Source: Mycobacterium sp. 1164985.4
GTDB taxonomy: Bacteria; Actinomycetota; Actinomycetes; Mycobacteriales; Mycobacteriaceae
DNA length: 57,232 nt
Reading direction: 5' to 3'
NCBI RefSeq assembly: GCF_001668575.1
Contig: NZ_LZMD01000022.1
Location: 1 to 57,232, forward strand
Part shown: positions 29,533 through 39,886 of the stretch, piece by piece
Numbering within the stretch: the first letter of the stretch is position 1
How the letters are laid out: each line of letters begins with the position of its first letter
The notes under the pieces: generated by a model
What the model saw: only the letters and a program-made list of their open reading frames with translations
Told to the model about the DNA's origin: nothing
Database searches by the model: none
Translations under genes and position numbers: made by a program

Positions 29533-30372
29533 ATGAGTGAGCACACACCGCAGCACTCCGATCCCGACGACCACGCCCACGGTGGCCGTCACGAACTGCC
29601 GCGCGATGAGCCGTCGCCGGAGATCGGTGAGCTGCACGCGGGCGGGGTGGCCGGGGTGCTGCGCCGGGGCCGCTCGCAGGTGGCGTTCGGGGCGCTGGCC
29701 GTGGTGCTGTGCCTGCTGCTCGGCGTGGCGATCGTGACCCAGGTCCGGCAGAACGAGTCCGGTGACTCGCTGGAGACGGCCCGGCCCGCCGACCTGCTGG
29801 TGCTGCTGGACTCGCTGCAGCAGCGGGAGGCCGCGCTCAACACCGAGGTGAGCGATCTGCAGCGCACCCTGGCCCAGCTGCAGGCGTCGGGCAGCAGCGA
29901 CCAGGCGGCCATCGAGAACACTCAGGCCCGGCTGGCCGCCCTGTCCATCCTGATCGGCACCGTGCCCGCGACCGGCCCCGGCGTGACGTTGACCATCACC
30001 GACACCACGCCCGGCGTGCCGGCTGAAACACTGCTCGACGTGGTCAACGAGCTGCGCAACGCCGGCGCCGAGGCGATGGAGATCCGCGCAGGGGGACCCG
30101 ACTCAGCGACCGCAGTGCGGGTCGGCGTCGACACCTGGGTCGTCGGCAACCCTGGCGCCCTGGTGATCGACAACGTCACGATGAACCCGCCGTATTCTGT
30201 TCTGGCCATTGGCGATCCGCCGACCCTGGCCGCGGCGATGACGATCCCCGGCGGCGCGATGGACAGCGTCGAACGCGTCGGCGGCACCATGACCGTGCAA
30301 CAGTCCGAGCGCGTCGACGTGACCGCCTTGCGGCAACCGAAACAGCGCCAATACGCTCAGCCAGTCAAATGA
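29533..30372 (+). CDS. DUF881 membrane-anchored protein (Rv1825-like)
   Basis: A 279-residue paralogue of the Rv1823-like gene two genes upstream. A charged N-terminus (His/Asp-rich) leads to one membrane helix (VAFGALAVVLCLLLGVAIV). A coiled coil (LQQREAALNTEVSDLQRTLAQL) precedes the DUF881 domain with GPGVTLTITDT and NAGAEAMEIRAGG. Together with Sbp it forms a three-gene envelope cassette between pgsA2 and gcvH. Starts at ATG 13 bp after the sbp stop. Confidence 0.88.
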   Translation: MSEHTPQHSDPDDHAHGGRHELPRDEPSPEIGELHAGGVAGVLRRGRSQVAFGALAVVLCLLLGVAIVTQVRQNESGDSLETARPADLLVLLDSLQQREAALNTEVSDLQRTLAQLQASGSSDQAAIENTQARLAALSILIGTVPATGPGVTLTITDTTPGVPAETLLDVVNELRNAGAEAMEIRAGGPDSATAVRVGVDTWVVGNPGALVIDNVTMNPPYSVLAIGDPPTLAAAMTIPGGAMDSVERVGGTMTVQQSERVDVTALRQPKQRQYAQPVK

Positions 30373-30392
30373 GCTGACCTACGAGGAGCGCC

Positions 30393-30788
30393 GTGAGCGA
30401 GATCCCAGCCGACCTGCACTACACCGAGGAGCACGAGTGGGTGCTGCGCACCGGCGACGACACCGTGCGCGTCGGTATCACCGACTACGCCCAGTCGGCG
30501 CTGGGTGACGTGGTGTTCGTTCAACTGCCCGACGTCGGTACCGAGGTGACGGCCGGCGAGTCGTTCGGCGAGGTGGAGTCCACCAAGTCGGTGTCGGACC
30601 TCTACGCGCCCGTCACGGCGAAAGTCGTTGCGGTCAACGGTGATCTCGAGGGAAGTCCGCAGCTCGTGAACTCCGACCCCTACGGCGAGGGTTGGCTGAT
30701 CGAGCTGCAGGCCAATGCCGCAGCGCTGGAGGAAGGCCTGGGCGGGCTCCTCGACGCCGACGGCTACCGCAGCACGGTGTCGGAATGA
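30393..30788 (+). CDS. gcvH: Glycine cleavage system H protein
   Basis: A 131-residue lipoyl carrier that moves the aminomethyl group between the P, T and L proteins of the glycine cleavage system. The lipoylated lysine is K65 (VESTKSVSDLY). GTG start with CGAGGAG upstream. It is followed by garA. The P protein gene lies 3 kb downstream under a glycine riboswitch; none is seen before gcvH. Confidence 0.96.
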   Translation: MSEIPADLHYTEEHEWVLRTGDDTVRVGITDYAQSALGDVVFVQLPDVGTEVTAGESFGEVESTKSVSDLYAPVTAKVVAVNGDLEGSPQLVNSDPYGEGWLIELQANAAALEEGLGGLLDADGYRSTVSE

Positions 30789-30920
30789 CGGGTTGTTAGG
30801 GTTTTGCAGACCGGACGCCAACTAGGGCGGATCCGGCGGTGGTGGGCACAACGACGCTCGCCGCGCGGTACGGTCGACACCAGACGCGGTATCGCCACAG
30901 CAGCCAGTTAGGAGCAGCGG

Positions 30921-31400
30921 GTGACGGAAAACGACCAGAACTCTGGGACCGACCAGACGTCTGACGAAGTCACCGTGGAAACGACATCCGTCTTCCGCGC
31001 CGACTTCCTGAACGAACTGGACGCCCCGGCCACGGCGGGAACCGAGGGCGCCGTTTCGGGCGTCGAAGGTCTGCCCGCCGGATCGGCGCTGCTGGTCGTC
31101 AAGCGCGGGCCGAACGCCGGTTCCCGGTTCCTGCTCGACCAGCCCACCACGTCGGCCGGTCGGCATCCCGACAGCGACATCTTCCTCGACGACGTGACGG
31201 TGAGCCGCAGGCACGCCGAGTTCCGCCTCGAAGGCGGCGAGTTCCAGGTGGTCGACGTCGGCAGCCTGAACGGCACCTACGTCAACCGCGAACCGGTGGA
31301 CTCCGCGGTGCTCGCCAACGGCGACGAGGTGCAGATCGGGAAGTTCCGCCTGGTGTTCCTCACCGGGCCCAAGAACGACGACAGCGGTCAGGCCGGCTAA
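30921..31400 (+). CDS. garA: FHA-domain metabolic regulator GarA
   Basis: A 159-residue switch protein. Unphosphorylated GarA binds and regulates 2-oxoglutarate dehydrogenase and glutamate enzymes; phosphorylation by PknG or PknB turns it off by intramolecular FHA binding. Both sites keep the M. tuberculosis numbering: T21 and T22 in VETTSVF. The FHA domain (about 58-145) has GRHPDSD (80-86), SRRH (95-98) and [11 protein letters not shown] start with a GGAG-type site. It lies 132 bp after gcvH, which connects glycine cleavage with nitrogen and carbon control. Confidence 0.96.
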   Translation: MTENDQNSGTDQTSDEVTVETTSVFRADFLNELDAPATAGTEGAVSGVEGLPAGSALLVVKRGPNAGSRFLLDQPTTSAGRHPDSDIFLDDVTVSRRHAEFRLEGGEFQVVDVGSLNGTYVNREPVDSAVLANGDEVQIGKFRLVFLTGPKNDDSGQAG

Positions 31401-31431
31401 TGCTCGACCAGCGCATGCGCGAAGAGTAGCC

Positions 31432-32181
31432 ATGGGCGCACCCGACACTCCCGCGCTCACTGGGATGTCGATCGGAGCGGTCCTCGATCTGCTGCGACCG
31501 GACTTCCCGGACGTGACCATCTCCAAGATTCGCTTCCTGGAGGCCGAAGGCCTGGTCACCCCTGAGCGCACCGCGTCGGGTTATCGGCGGTTCACCGCCT
31601 ACGACTGCGCGCGCCTGCGGTTCATCCTCACCGCGCAGCGCGACCAGTACCTGCCGTTGAAGGTGATCAAGGCGCAGCTCGACGCGCAGCCCGACGGTGA
31701 GCTGCCTTCGCACGGATCCGCGTACGGCGTACCGCGTTTGGTGCCGGTCTCCCCAGACGGCACTGACGGCGACGACAACGCCGCGGGTGCGGCGGCGGTG
31801 GCCCCGACGCAGGTGCGGCTTTCGCGGGAGGACCTGCTGGCGCGCTCCGGCGTCGACGAGGAACTGCTCAGCGCGCTCGTGAAATCGGGGATCATCACCA
31901 CCGGCCCGGGTGGTTTCTTCGACGAGCACTCCGTGGTGATCGCGCAGTGCGCCCGCGCGTTGGCCGACTACGGTGTCGAGCCGCGGCATCTACGGGCGTT
32001 CCGGTCGGCGGCCGACCGCCAGTCCGACCTGATCGCGCAGATCGCCGGGCCGATCGTCAAGGGCAACAAGGCCGGCGCGCGCGACAGGGCCGACGACCTG
32101 GCACGCGAGGTGGCAGCCCTGGCGATCACCTTGCACACATCGCTGATCAAGTCGGCTGTGCGCGACGTACTGGATCGCTGA
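31432..32181 (+). CDS. MerR family transcriptional regulator (Rv1828-like)
   Basis: A 249-residue regulator. The winged helix at the N-terminus (about 10-80) reads [33 protein letters not shown] and [15 protein letters not shown]. The effector part contains a second helical region with [18 protein letters not shown], as in the structurally studied Rv1828 family. No Cys metal site is seen. It lies directly downstream of garA. Confidence 0.9.
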   Translation: MGAPDTPALTGMSIGAVLDLLRPDFPDVTISKIRFLEAEGLVTPERTASGYRRFTAYDCARLRFILTAQRDQYLPLKVIKAQLDAQPDGELPSHGSAYGVPRLVPVSPDGTDGDDNAAGAAAVAPTQVRLSREDLLARSGVDEELLSALVKSGIITTGPGGFFDEHSVVIAQCARALADYGVEPRHLRAFRSAADRQSDLIAQIAGPIVKGNKAGARDRADDLAREVAALAITLHTSLIKSAVRDVLDR

Positions 32182-32241
32182 GGATTAGACTCGAAGCGAT
32201 GGCTATCAGGCTCGCTTCTTCGGCGCGGAGGGCAGACACAG

Positions 32242-32736
32242 ATGGGTGAGGTTCGTGTGGTCGGCATTCGCGTTGAGCAGCCGCAGAACCAGCCGGTCCT
32301 GCTGCTGAGGGAGTCGAACGGCGACCGATATCTGCCCATCTGGATCGGGCAGTCCGAGGCCGCTGCGATCGCGCTCGAACAGCAGGGTGTCGAGCCCGCA
32401 CGGCCGCTGACGCACGATCTGATCCGAGATGTCATTGCCGCGCTTGGCCATTCGCTCAAAGAGGTGCGGATCGTCGACCTGCAGGAGGGCACCTTCTACG
32501 CCGACCTGATCTTCGACCGCGACATCAAGGTGTCGGCGCGCCCGTCGGATTCGGTGGCGATCGCGCTGCGGGTCGGGGTGCCGATCTACGTCGAGGAAGC
32601 AGTGCTGGCCGAGGCCGGCCTGATCATTCCGGACGAGAACGACGACGAAGCCGCGGGTGCGGTGCGCGAGGACGAGGTCGAGAAGTTCAAGGAGTTCCTC
32701 GACAGCGTCTCACCCGACGACTTCAAGGCGACCTAG
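32242..32736 (+). CDS. Bifunctional nuclease family (BFN, DUF151) protein
   Basis: A 164-residue protein of the BFN fold (Rv1829-like). Seen: VVGIRVEQPQNQPVLLLRES, LPIWIGQSEAAAIALEQQG, LTHDLIRDVIAALG and VSARPSDSVAIALRVGVPIYV. Plant BFN proteins cut RNA and DNA; activity in bacteria is uncertain. An acidic C-terminal end follows. It lies between two MerR genes. A 6-bp inverted repeat (CCGTGA at 32754, TCACGG at 32767) after its stop could be a terminator. Confidence 0.88.
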   Translation: MGEVRVVGIRVEQPQNQPVLLLRESNGDRYLPIWIGQSEAAAIALEQQGVEPARPLTHDLIRDVIAALGHSLKEVRIVDLQEGTFYADLIFDRDIKVSARPSDSVAIALRVGVPIYVEEAVLAEAGLIIPDENDDEAAGAVREDEVEKFKEFLDSVSPDDFKAT

Positions 32737-32967
32737 CCCGACCTGGGCCGGCACCGTGACTGTTTATCACGGAAACGTCTCGTCACTTCGACACGCGGTG
32801 CGGGGTTTTCCCCATCGGCGAGATGGGCAGCCATACTTCGATAGCTGGACCACTGATGGGCAGTCCACGGACGGCGAGAAGCGTATGCTCGACACACTCG
32901 GGCTTGGCAAATGTGCGCCCCACGCGAGGTCACAGACGCGGGTTCGATCGGCGAGAGGAATCGACAA

Positions 32968-33603
<636 letters not shown>

Positions 33604-33625
33604 CGCCCCCGGGGCCTCACTACTT

Positions 33626-33687
33626 CGCGAGCAGTCGCAAAACTGCCTCTTTTCGGCGGGAAACGGGCATGTTCGCGTCTGCTCGCG
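33626..33687. repeat. Palindromic intergenic repeat, copy 1
   Basis: A 62-bp near-palindrome. Outer arms CGCGAGCAG and CTGCTCGCG are exact complements; over 22 bases the left arm and the reverse of the right arm agree at 18. Inner TTTC/GAAA continue the stem. The right arm read in reverse (CGAGCAGACGCGAACATGCC) closely matches the arms of the element at 47142, so the two are copies of one family. Confidence 0.65.
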
Positions 33688-33730
33688 GCCTGACAGGACC
33701 CACCGGTAAACTGGCCAACGCATCGCACTT

Positions 33731-33934
33731 GTGCGGGAGAGTTTCGTGACGGCCAGTCACGGACGCCGAAGGAGCAATACCTCTCCGTCAACCTCTCAGG
33801 CACCCGGACCGCACGAGACCCCGATGCCTCTGGAAAGCGGTGAGCAGCGCTCACCCGCCCATGGGGAAAGGCGAATCTCGCACCGTCGCGATCGCCGAAT
33901 CTCTCAGGCGCCCGCACCGGGTCGACGACAGAGG
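33731..33934 (+). promoter_or_regulatory. Tandem glycine riboswitch
   Basis: Two glycine aptamers in a row upstream of gcvP. Aptamer I (33731-33814) is closed by GTGCGG/CCGCAC and has GGGAGAG, GCCGAAGGAGCAA and CTCTCAGGC. Aptamer II (33827-33934) is closed by CCTCTG/CAGAGG and has CTGGAAAGC, CCATGGGGAAA and CTCTCAGGC. These are the Rfam gcvT motif hallmarks. By known behaviour, glycine binding should turn on gcvP expression. The expression platform must lie in 33935-33979. Confidence 0.92.
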
Positions 33935-33979
33935 GGGAGGACCAGCGGTCTCTGCCTGTACGCGTCTGGAGCAGCCCGA

Positions 33980-36826
33980 GTGTTCGATCACCACCAGCCC
34001 AACTTCGCCGACCGTCACATCGGACCCGATGCCGACGCCGTCGGCATCATGCTGAAGACCATCGGCGCCTCCTCACTCGACGAGCTCGCCGAGAAGGCGC
34101 TGCCTGCCAACATCCTCGACGCGCTCTCGGTCGACGGCCTGGCCCCGGGCCTGGACCGGCTGCCCGCTGCCGCCACCGAGGAGGAGGCGCTCGCCGAATT
34201 GCGCGCGCTGGCCGACCAGAACACCGTCGCGGTGTCGATGATCGGCCAGGGCTACTTCGACACGCTCACCCCACCGGTGTTGCGCCGCAACATCCTTGAG
34301 AACCCCGCCTGGTACACCGCGTACACCCCGTACCAGCCGGAGATCAGCCAGGGCCGCCTCGAGGCGCTGCTCAACTTCCAGACCATGGTGACCGACCTGA
34401 CAGCCCTCGAGGTCGCCAATGCGTCGATGCTCGACGAGGGCACGGCGGCCGCCGAGGCGATGACGTTGATGCATCGCGCCGTGCGCGGATCGTCGAACCG
34501 CCTCGCCGTGGACGCCGACCTGTACCCCCAGACCGCCGCCGTGCTGGCCACCCGCGCCGAGCCGCTCGGCATCGAGATCGTCACCGCCGACCTGACCCAG
34601 GGGTTGCCCGAGGGCGGGTTCTTCGGCGTCGTCACGCAGCTGCCGGGCGCCAGCGGCGCCGTCGTCGACTGGAGCGACCTGGTCGCCCAGGCCCACGACC
34701 GCGGCGCACTGGTCGCGATCGGCGCCGACCTGCTGGCGTTGACGCTGCTCACCCCGCCCGGCGAGATCGGCGCCGACGTCGCCTTCGGCAGCACCCAAAG
34801 GTTCGGTGTGCCAATGGGATTCGGCGGACCCCACGCGGGGTACCTGGCCGTGCACGCCAAGCACGCGCGTCAGCTGCCGGGCCGCCTGGTCGGGGTATCG
34901 CTCGACGCCGACGGCGCGCCGGCGTACCGGCTGGCGTTGCAGACGCGCGAACAGCACATCCGCCGCGACAAGGCGACAAGCAACATCTGCACCGCACAGG
35001 TTCTGCTGGCGGTGATGGCCGCGATGTACGCCAGCTACCACGGCGCCGACGGCTTGACCGGGATTGCGCACCGGGTGCACGAGCGCGCTCGGGCGCTGGC
35101 TGCCGGACTCTCGGCGGCCGGGGTGCAGATCGTGCACCGCTCGTTCTTCGACACGGTGCTGGCCGAGGTGCCGGGCCGGGCGACGGCGGTGCGCGACGCG
35201 GCCAAGGCGCGCGGAATCAACGTGTGGCTGGTCGACGACGACCACGTCTCTGTCGCCTGTGACGAGGCGACCACCGATGCGCACGTCGAGGCGGTGCTGT
35301 CGGCGTTCTCGGCGGCGCCGGTCGACGCGGAATTCGACGGGCCCCGCATCGCGACGCGCGCATCGGAGTTCCTGACCCATCCCGCGTTCACCCGGTACCG
35401 CACCGAGACCGAGATGATGCGCTACCTGCGGTCGCTGGCCGACAAGGATATCGCCTTGGACCGCAGCATGATTCCGCTCGGCTCGTGCACGATGAAGCTC
35501 AACGCGGCCGCCGAGATGGAGCCGATCACCTGGCCGGAGTTCGGCCGTCAGCATCCGTTCGCCCCGGCCTCAGACACCCCGGGCCTGCGCAAGCTGATCG
35601 CGGATCTGGAGCAGTGGCTGATCGGCATCACCGGATACGACGCGGTGTCGCTGCAGCCCAACGCTGGTTCGCAGGGCGAGTACGCCGGTCTGCTCGCGAT
35701 CCAGGCGTACCACGCCGAGAACGGCGAGCCCGACCGCAACGTCTGCCTGATCCCGTCCAGCGCGCACGGCACCAACGCGGCGTCGGCGGCGCTGGCAGGT
35801 ATGCGGGTCGTGGTGGTGGCGTGCCGCGCGAACGGCGACGTCGACCTCGACGATCTGCGCGCGAAGGTGAGCGAGCACGCGGATCACCTCTCCGCGTTGA
35901 TGGTCACGTACCCGTCCACCCACGGGGTGTACGAGCACGACATCGCCGACATCTGCGCGGCCGTGCACGACGCCGGCGGTCAGGTGTACGTCGACGGCGC
36001 CAACCTCAACGCTCTCGTCGGCCTGGCCCGTCCCGGCCGCTTCGGCGGCGACGTCAGCCACCTCAACCTGCACAAGACGTTCTGCATCCCGCACGGCGGC
36101 GGGGGACCGGGCGTGGGTCCGGTCGCCGTCCGCGCCCACCTTGCGCCGTATCTGCCCGGACATCCGCTGGCCGACGAGCTTCCCGAGAAGCACACCGTCT
36201 CGGCGGCGCCGTACGGGTCGGCGTCGATCCTGCCGATCAGCTGGGCCTACATCCGGATGATGGGCGCGAACGGCCTGCGCGCCGCGTCGCTGACCGCCAT
36301 CGCGTCGGCCAACTACATCGCCCGCCGCCTCGACGAGTACTACCCGGTGCTCTACACCGGCGAGAACGGCATGGTCGCCCACGAGTGCATCCTCGATCTG
36401 CGCACCATCACCAAGCAGACCGGCGTCACCGTCGACGATGTGGCGAAGCGGTTGGCGGACTACGGTTTCCACGCACCGACCATGAGTTTCCCGGTGGCGG
36501 GCACGCTGATGGTCGAGCCGACCGAGAGCGAAAGCCTCGCCGAGGTCGATGCCTTCTGCGAGGCTATGATCGCGATCCGCGCGGAGATCGACAAGGTCGG
36601 CGACGGCACCTGGTCCGTCGACGACAATCCGCTGCGCGGGGCACCCCACACTGCGGAGTCCCTCCTCGTCGACGACTGGAACCACCCCTACACCCGCGAG
36701 CAGGCCGCCTATCCGCTGGGCAAGAACTACCGACCGAAGGTGTGGCCTCCGGTGCGCCGCATCGACGGCGCGTACGGCGACCGCAACCTGGTGTGCTCCT
36801 GCCCGCCGGTGGAGGCGTTCGCCTGA
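33980..36826 (+). CDS. gcvP: Glycine dehydrogenase (decarboxylating), P protein
   Basis: PLP enzyme of 948 residues, both halves fused, that decarboxylates glycine and passes aminomethyl to GcvH. The PLP lysine is about K699 ([17 protein letters not shown]). The N-terminal half opens [19 protein letters not shown], a normal P-protein start, and ends near [19 protein letters not shown] start with TGGAG nine bases before. The same frame is open for 83 codons upstream, but those cover the riboswitch and are not coding. M. tuberculosis calls the gene gcvB (Rv1832). Confidence 0.97.
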   Translation: MFDHHQPNFADRHIGPDADAVGIMLKTIGASSLDELAEKALPANILDALSVDGLAPGLDRLPAAATEEEALAELRALADQNTVAVSMIGQGYFDTLTPPVLRRNILENPAWYTAYTPYQPEISQGRLEALLNFQTMVTDLTALEVANASMLDEGTAAAEAMTLMHRAVRGSSNRLAVDADLYPQTAAVLATRAEPLGIEIVTADLTQGLPEGGFFGVVTQLPGASGAVVDWSDLVAQAHDRGALVAIGADLLALTLLTPPGEIGADVAFGSTQRFGVPMGFGGPHAGYLAVHAKHARQLPGRLVGVSLDADGAPAYRLALQTREQHIRRDKATSNICTAQVLLAVMAAMYASYHGADGLTGIAHRVHERARALAAGLSAAGVQIVHRSFFDTVLAEVPGRATAVRDAAKARGINVWLVDDDHVSVACDEATTDAHVEAVLSAFSAAPVDAEFDGPRIATRASEFLTHPAFTRYRTETEMMRYLRSLADKDIALDRSMIPLGSCTMKLNAAAEMEPITWPEFGRQHPFAPASDTPGLRKLIADLEQWLIGITGYDAVSLQPNAGSQGEYAGLLAIQAYHAENGEPDRNVCLIPSSAHGTNAASAALAGMRVVVVACRANGDVDLDDLRAKVSEHADHLSALMVTYPSTHGVYEHDIADICAAVHDAGGQVYVDGANLNALVGLARPGRFGGDVSHLNLHKTFCIPHGGGGPGVGPVAVRAHLAPYLPGHPLADELPEKHTVSAAPYGSASILPISWAYIRMMGANGLRAASLTAIASANYIARRLDEYYPVLYTGENGMVAHECILDLRTITKQTGVTVDDVAKRLADYGFHAPTMSFPVAGTLMVEPTESESLAEVDAFCEAMIAIRAEIDKVGDGTWSVDDNPLRGAPHTAESLLVDDWNHPYTREQAAYPLGKNYRPKVWPPVRRIDGAYGDRNLVCSCPPVEAFA

Positions 36827-36942
36827 CGCCCGCCGGCCATACCGCCTGAAGCCCGCCGGCCATACCGCCGGGTGTGGCTTGACACACGCTTCGATGCCGA
36901 AATGTGCGCCGGTAACCCACGTTCGGCGGATAGGGTGCTGGC

Positions 36943-37824
36943 GTGCTACCACCGACGGTCGCGGAGTGGCGGGACGGCGGTCGCCTGCTGAGCACGGCGG
37001 CGGGGAAGGTGTTCGTCCGCAGCGCGCCCGGCGACGGCCCGACGATCCTGCTGCTGCACGGTTATCCGTCGAGTTCCTACGACTATCGACGCGTCGTGCC
37101 GCATCTGGAGGGCAGGGCCTGGGTAACGCTGGACTTCCTGGGCTTCGGGTTGTCGGACAAACCACGCCCGCACCGGTACAGCCTGTTCGAGCAAGCCGAC
37201 ATCGTGCAGTCCGTGGTGGCCGAGACGACGACGGGTCCGGTAGTAATGGTGGCCCACGACATGGGCACGTCGGTGGCTACCGAACTACTGGCGCGCGACA
37301 TCGACGGCAAGCTGCCCTTCGACCTGCACGCGACGGTCTTGACCAACGGCAGCGTCATCCTGGACCGGGCCAGCCTGCGGCCGGCGCAGAAGATTCTGCG
37401 CGGTCCGCTCGGGCCGGTGTTCTCCCGGCTGACCAACGAACGCGGCTTCGCCCGTGGGTTCGGCAGGCTGTTCAGCGGCGCGCACCCGCTGACCCGCGAC
37501 GAGGCCGAGGCGCAGTGGGCGCTGCTGGCCCACAACGACGGGAACCGGATCGCCCACCTGCTGATCTCCTACCTCAACGAGCGTGTCGAGTTCGCGCCGC
37601 GATGGCATGGCGCCGTGCGTGATTGGGGCAAGCCGCTGAGCTTCTTGTGGGCGCTAGACGATCCGGTTGCGACCAGCAATGTGCTCGACGGTCTGCGTGA
37701 ACTGCGGCCCCACGCCGACGTCATCGAGTTGCCGAGGGTCGGTCACTATCCACAGGTCGAGGTGCCCGACGTGTTCAGCCGGGCCGCGCTGAGCCTACTC
37801 GCCGCTAGCCAAGGAAGTTCGTGA
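36943..37824 (+). CDS. lipZ: Alpha/beta hydrolase LipZ with an Asp at the nucleophile position
   Basis: A 293-residue alpha/beta hydrolase, close in pattern to M. tuberculosis LipZ (Rv1834). The oxyanion motif is HGYPSSSYDYR. The nucleophile elbow reads AHDMGTS, so the nucleophile is Asp, as in epoxide hydrolases and haloalkane dehalogenases, not Ser. The catalytic His is in VGHYPQVE. GTG start with TAGGGT seven bases before (36931-36936), a likely -10, so the message is probably leaderless. The 3' end overlaps the convergent gene by 20 bp. Confidence 0.85.
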   Translation: MLPPTVAEWRDGGRLLSTAAGKVFVRSAPGDGPTILLLHGYPSSSYDYRRVVPHLEGRAWVTLDFLGFGLSDKPRPHRYSLFEQADIVQSVVAETTTGPVVMVAHDMGTSVATELLARDIDGKLPFDLHATVLTNGSVILDRASLRPAQKILRGPLGPVFSRLTNERGFARGFGRLFSGAHPLTRDEAEAQWALLAHNDGNRIAHLLISYLNERVEFAPRWHGAVRDWGKPLSFLWALDDPVATSNVLDGLRELRPHADVIELPRVGHYPQVEVPDVFSRAALSLLAASQGSS

Positions 37825-39853
37825 TCGCCGACGTCAGCTCGGGGGAGTCGGAGCTGTCCAGGTTCTGGTAGCTGCCGCCGCTGATCTCGGCGACGGCCTC
37901 CCAGGTCGCGCGGTCGGAGTCCGAGCCGAAGTCGATGACGTTCACGGCCACAGGTTTGGCCTCGTCGAACGCGCCGCGAATGTACTGCTGCAGCCCGTCC
38001 CCGTTGAGGGTCTGGTCAGTGTGCGGCCCGGTCGTGATCACCAGGACCGAGTTCTTCTGTCCTTGCCGGTAATTCGCGATCGCTTCGGTGTAGACCAGCC
38101 GCAGCGTCGTGAACGACACCGCGCCGCCGGCCGAGGCGGACTGTCCGTTCAGCGTCGAGGTCAACGCCGCCGACCGCGGCTGCCCGTTCACCTGATCGCT
38201 GAGCGGTCCGGTGCTCACCTCCGAACGGCCCGACGTGCCGTCGAACGTCCACAGCCCCACCGCCGCCGATGCCGGCAACGCCTGCAGACGGGCGTTGAGC
38301 GCGGAGACGACGTTCTCCAGCCGGGGTCGTCCGCCGTCGTCGGTGGGCATCGACTGGTCGAGCACGATCGTCACCGCCGGATTGGCCGCCGGGGCTGTCA
38401 GGGCGTTGGCCAGCAGCGCGCGTGTCTCGTTGTCGCCCACCGACAGCGGCGCCGGCACCGGCCCGAAGTCGACGACGTCGCTGTCCGGCGGCGTCGTACC
38501 CTGGGCGCGGAACCCGGCCTTGGCCAGTTCGGCGAGCTGTTCGGGTTTGCGCATGAACCGGGCGAATTCGCTTGCGGCACTCTTCTGTTCCTGTGTCAGC
38601 CCGTCCGCCGACAGGAGCACTGTCGGATAGTCGGCGACCGCCGCGGGCCCGGGCGGCAGCCACGCGGACACCACCTTGGCGGCGTCCTGCAGATCCGCGC
38701 TGCGCTGGAACAGTTGCTGTTCGGTGATGGCGACGGCGTGCACCGGCGCTGCCGCCGGATCGGCGGCCTTGACCAGCGCGTCCATCGCGGTCGAGGTCTT
38801 CTTGTCCGCGAGCTTCGGCTGCCCCGCCATCAGGGTGTTCACCGCGCGTGTGCCGTCGCTCGCCGGTGCACCGGCCGGCGCCGACGCGGCGGCAATCGCC
38901 TCCGCGGCGAGATACGACGCGTCGCTGTCGCCGGTCAACGGCAGCGCCAGCCGCAGCGAGCCCCAGCCCGGGAGGTTCAGCCCGTCCAGCGACGTCGGGT
39001 TGCTTTGCAGGTTCGGCAGCGTCGACCAGTTCTGCTGCGCCAAGGCACTTTTGAGCTGCGGTCGGACGGCCAGCACGACGGGGGAGGTGACCAGCGATCG
39101 GCTGTCGATGATCGTTTGCGCACCCGAGGAGGCCTCGAGCCGGGCGGCCGACACCGAGCTGCCCGGAATCCACAGCGCGGGGCGGTCGCCCAGTTCCTTC
39201 GGCCACGGCCCGATGAAGCCGTTGACCACCTGATCGGATTCGGCGGGCTTGACGCCGATCTTCACGCATTTGTCGGCCACTGGGGCCGCGGTCTCGTTGT
39301 ACCGGTTGGCCAGCGACTGGATCGGTTCGGCGATGTTCGGGTCGGCCACCACCGCGACGGACAGTTCACCGGCCACACAGCGCGCGGCGGCCTGATCAGT
39401 GCGATCGGACAGGGCGTCACCGAAAAAGCGCCACAGGATCACCGCGCCGACGAGGACGACGACCGCCACCAGGGCCGCGATGACGCCGACGCTGACGCCG
39501 CGCCTGCCCGCGGTGACCGCGCGGTGGCTGCCGGTCCATTCGCCGCCCTCCCACTCGCCGCTGTGCCGGCGCATCGGGCGAGACGGAGGGGCCGATCCGG
39601 CGTCGTCCTCGAAGTCGGGTGTGTGATCCGGCGCGTCGGTGTAGTCCGGGCCATCCGAGTAGGCGGGGTCGTCTACGTCGTCGTAATCGGAGCCGTCCTC
39701 GTAGTCGGAGCCGTAACCGGCGTCGTACCCTGCGTCCCCGCGGTCTGGCTCATCACGGAGGTAGCCGAAACGCTCGGTCTGCGACTCGTCGTGCCGCTCG
39801 CCGAAGTCCCCGCCTGGCGAATCCTCGGGATCCGGTTTGCTGTGCCTGCCCAC
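37805..39853 (-). CDS. Membrane-anchored VWA-domain protein with a substrate-binding-like middle (Rv1836c-like)
   Basis: A 682-residue protein. The N-terminal 115 residues are Asp/Tyr/Gly-rich and cytoplasmic. One membrane helix spans about 119-141. The outer part resembles an extracellular binding protein (about 160-490), then a von Willebrand A-like domain starting VTIVLDQSMPTDDG. The MIDAS site is degenerate (DxSxP rather than DxSxS). Function unknown; M. tuberculosis Rv1836c lies at the same place beside glcB. GTG start. Confidence 0.85.
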   Translation of the reverse strand: MGRHSKPDPEDSPGGDFGERHDESQTERFGYLRDEPDRGDAGYDAGYGSDYEDGSDYDDVDDPAYSDGPDYTDAPDHTPDFEDDAGSAPPSRPMRRHSGEWEGGEWTGSHRAVTAGRRGVSVGVIAALVAVVVLVGAVILWRFFGDALSDRTDQAAARCVAGELSVAVVADPNIAEPIQSLANRYNETAAPVADKCVKIGVKPAESDQVVNGFIGPWPKELGDRPALWIPGSSVSAARLEASSGAQTIIDSRSLVTSPVVLAVRPQLKSALAQQNWSTLPNLQSNPTSLDGLNLPGWGSLRLALPLTGDSDASYLAAEAIAAASAPAGAPASDGTRAVNTLMAGQPKLADKKTSTAMDALVKAADPAAAPVHAVAITEQQLFQRSADLQDAAKVVSAWLPPGPAAVADYPTVLLSADGLTQEQKSAASEFARFMRKPEQLAELAKAGFRAQGTTPPDSDVVDFGPVPAPLSVGDNETRALLANALTAPAANPAVTIVLDQSMPTDDGGRPRLENVVSALNARLQALPASAAVGLWTFDGTSGRSEVSTGPLSDQVNGQPRSAALTSTLNGQSASAGGAVSFTTLRLVYTEAIANYRQGQKNSVLVITTGPHTDQTLNGDGLQQYIRGAFDEAKPVAVNVIDFGSDSDRATWEAVAEISGGSYQNLDSSDSPELTSAITNFLG

Positions 39854-39886
39854 TTCCGCCCTTACTGACGCCGACCGGTCACCGGA

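Noticed and set aside
32754..32772. CCGTGA/TCACGG inverted repeat after the BFN gene
   Set aside because: Only 6 bp with a 7-base loop and no T-run; too weak to call a terminator on its own.
33731..33979. 83-residue N-terminal extension of GcvP
   Set aside because: It is the glycine riboswitch in translation; the P protein begins at the GTG at 33980.
38021..39868. 615-residue frame on the plus strand
   Set aside because: Antisense to the Rv1836c-like gene; composition is Arg/Gly/His-rich without domains.
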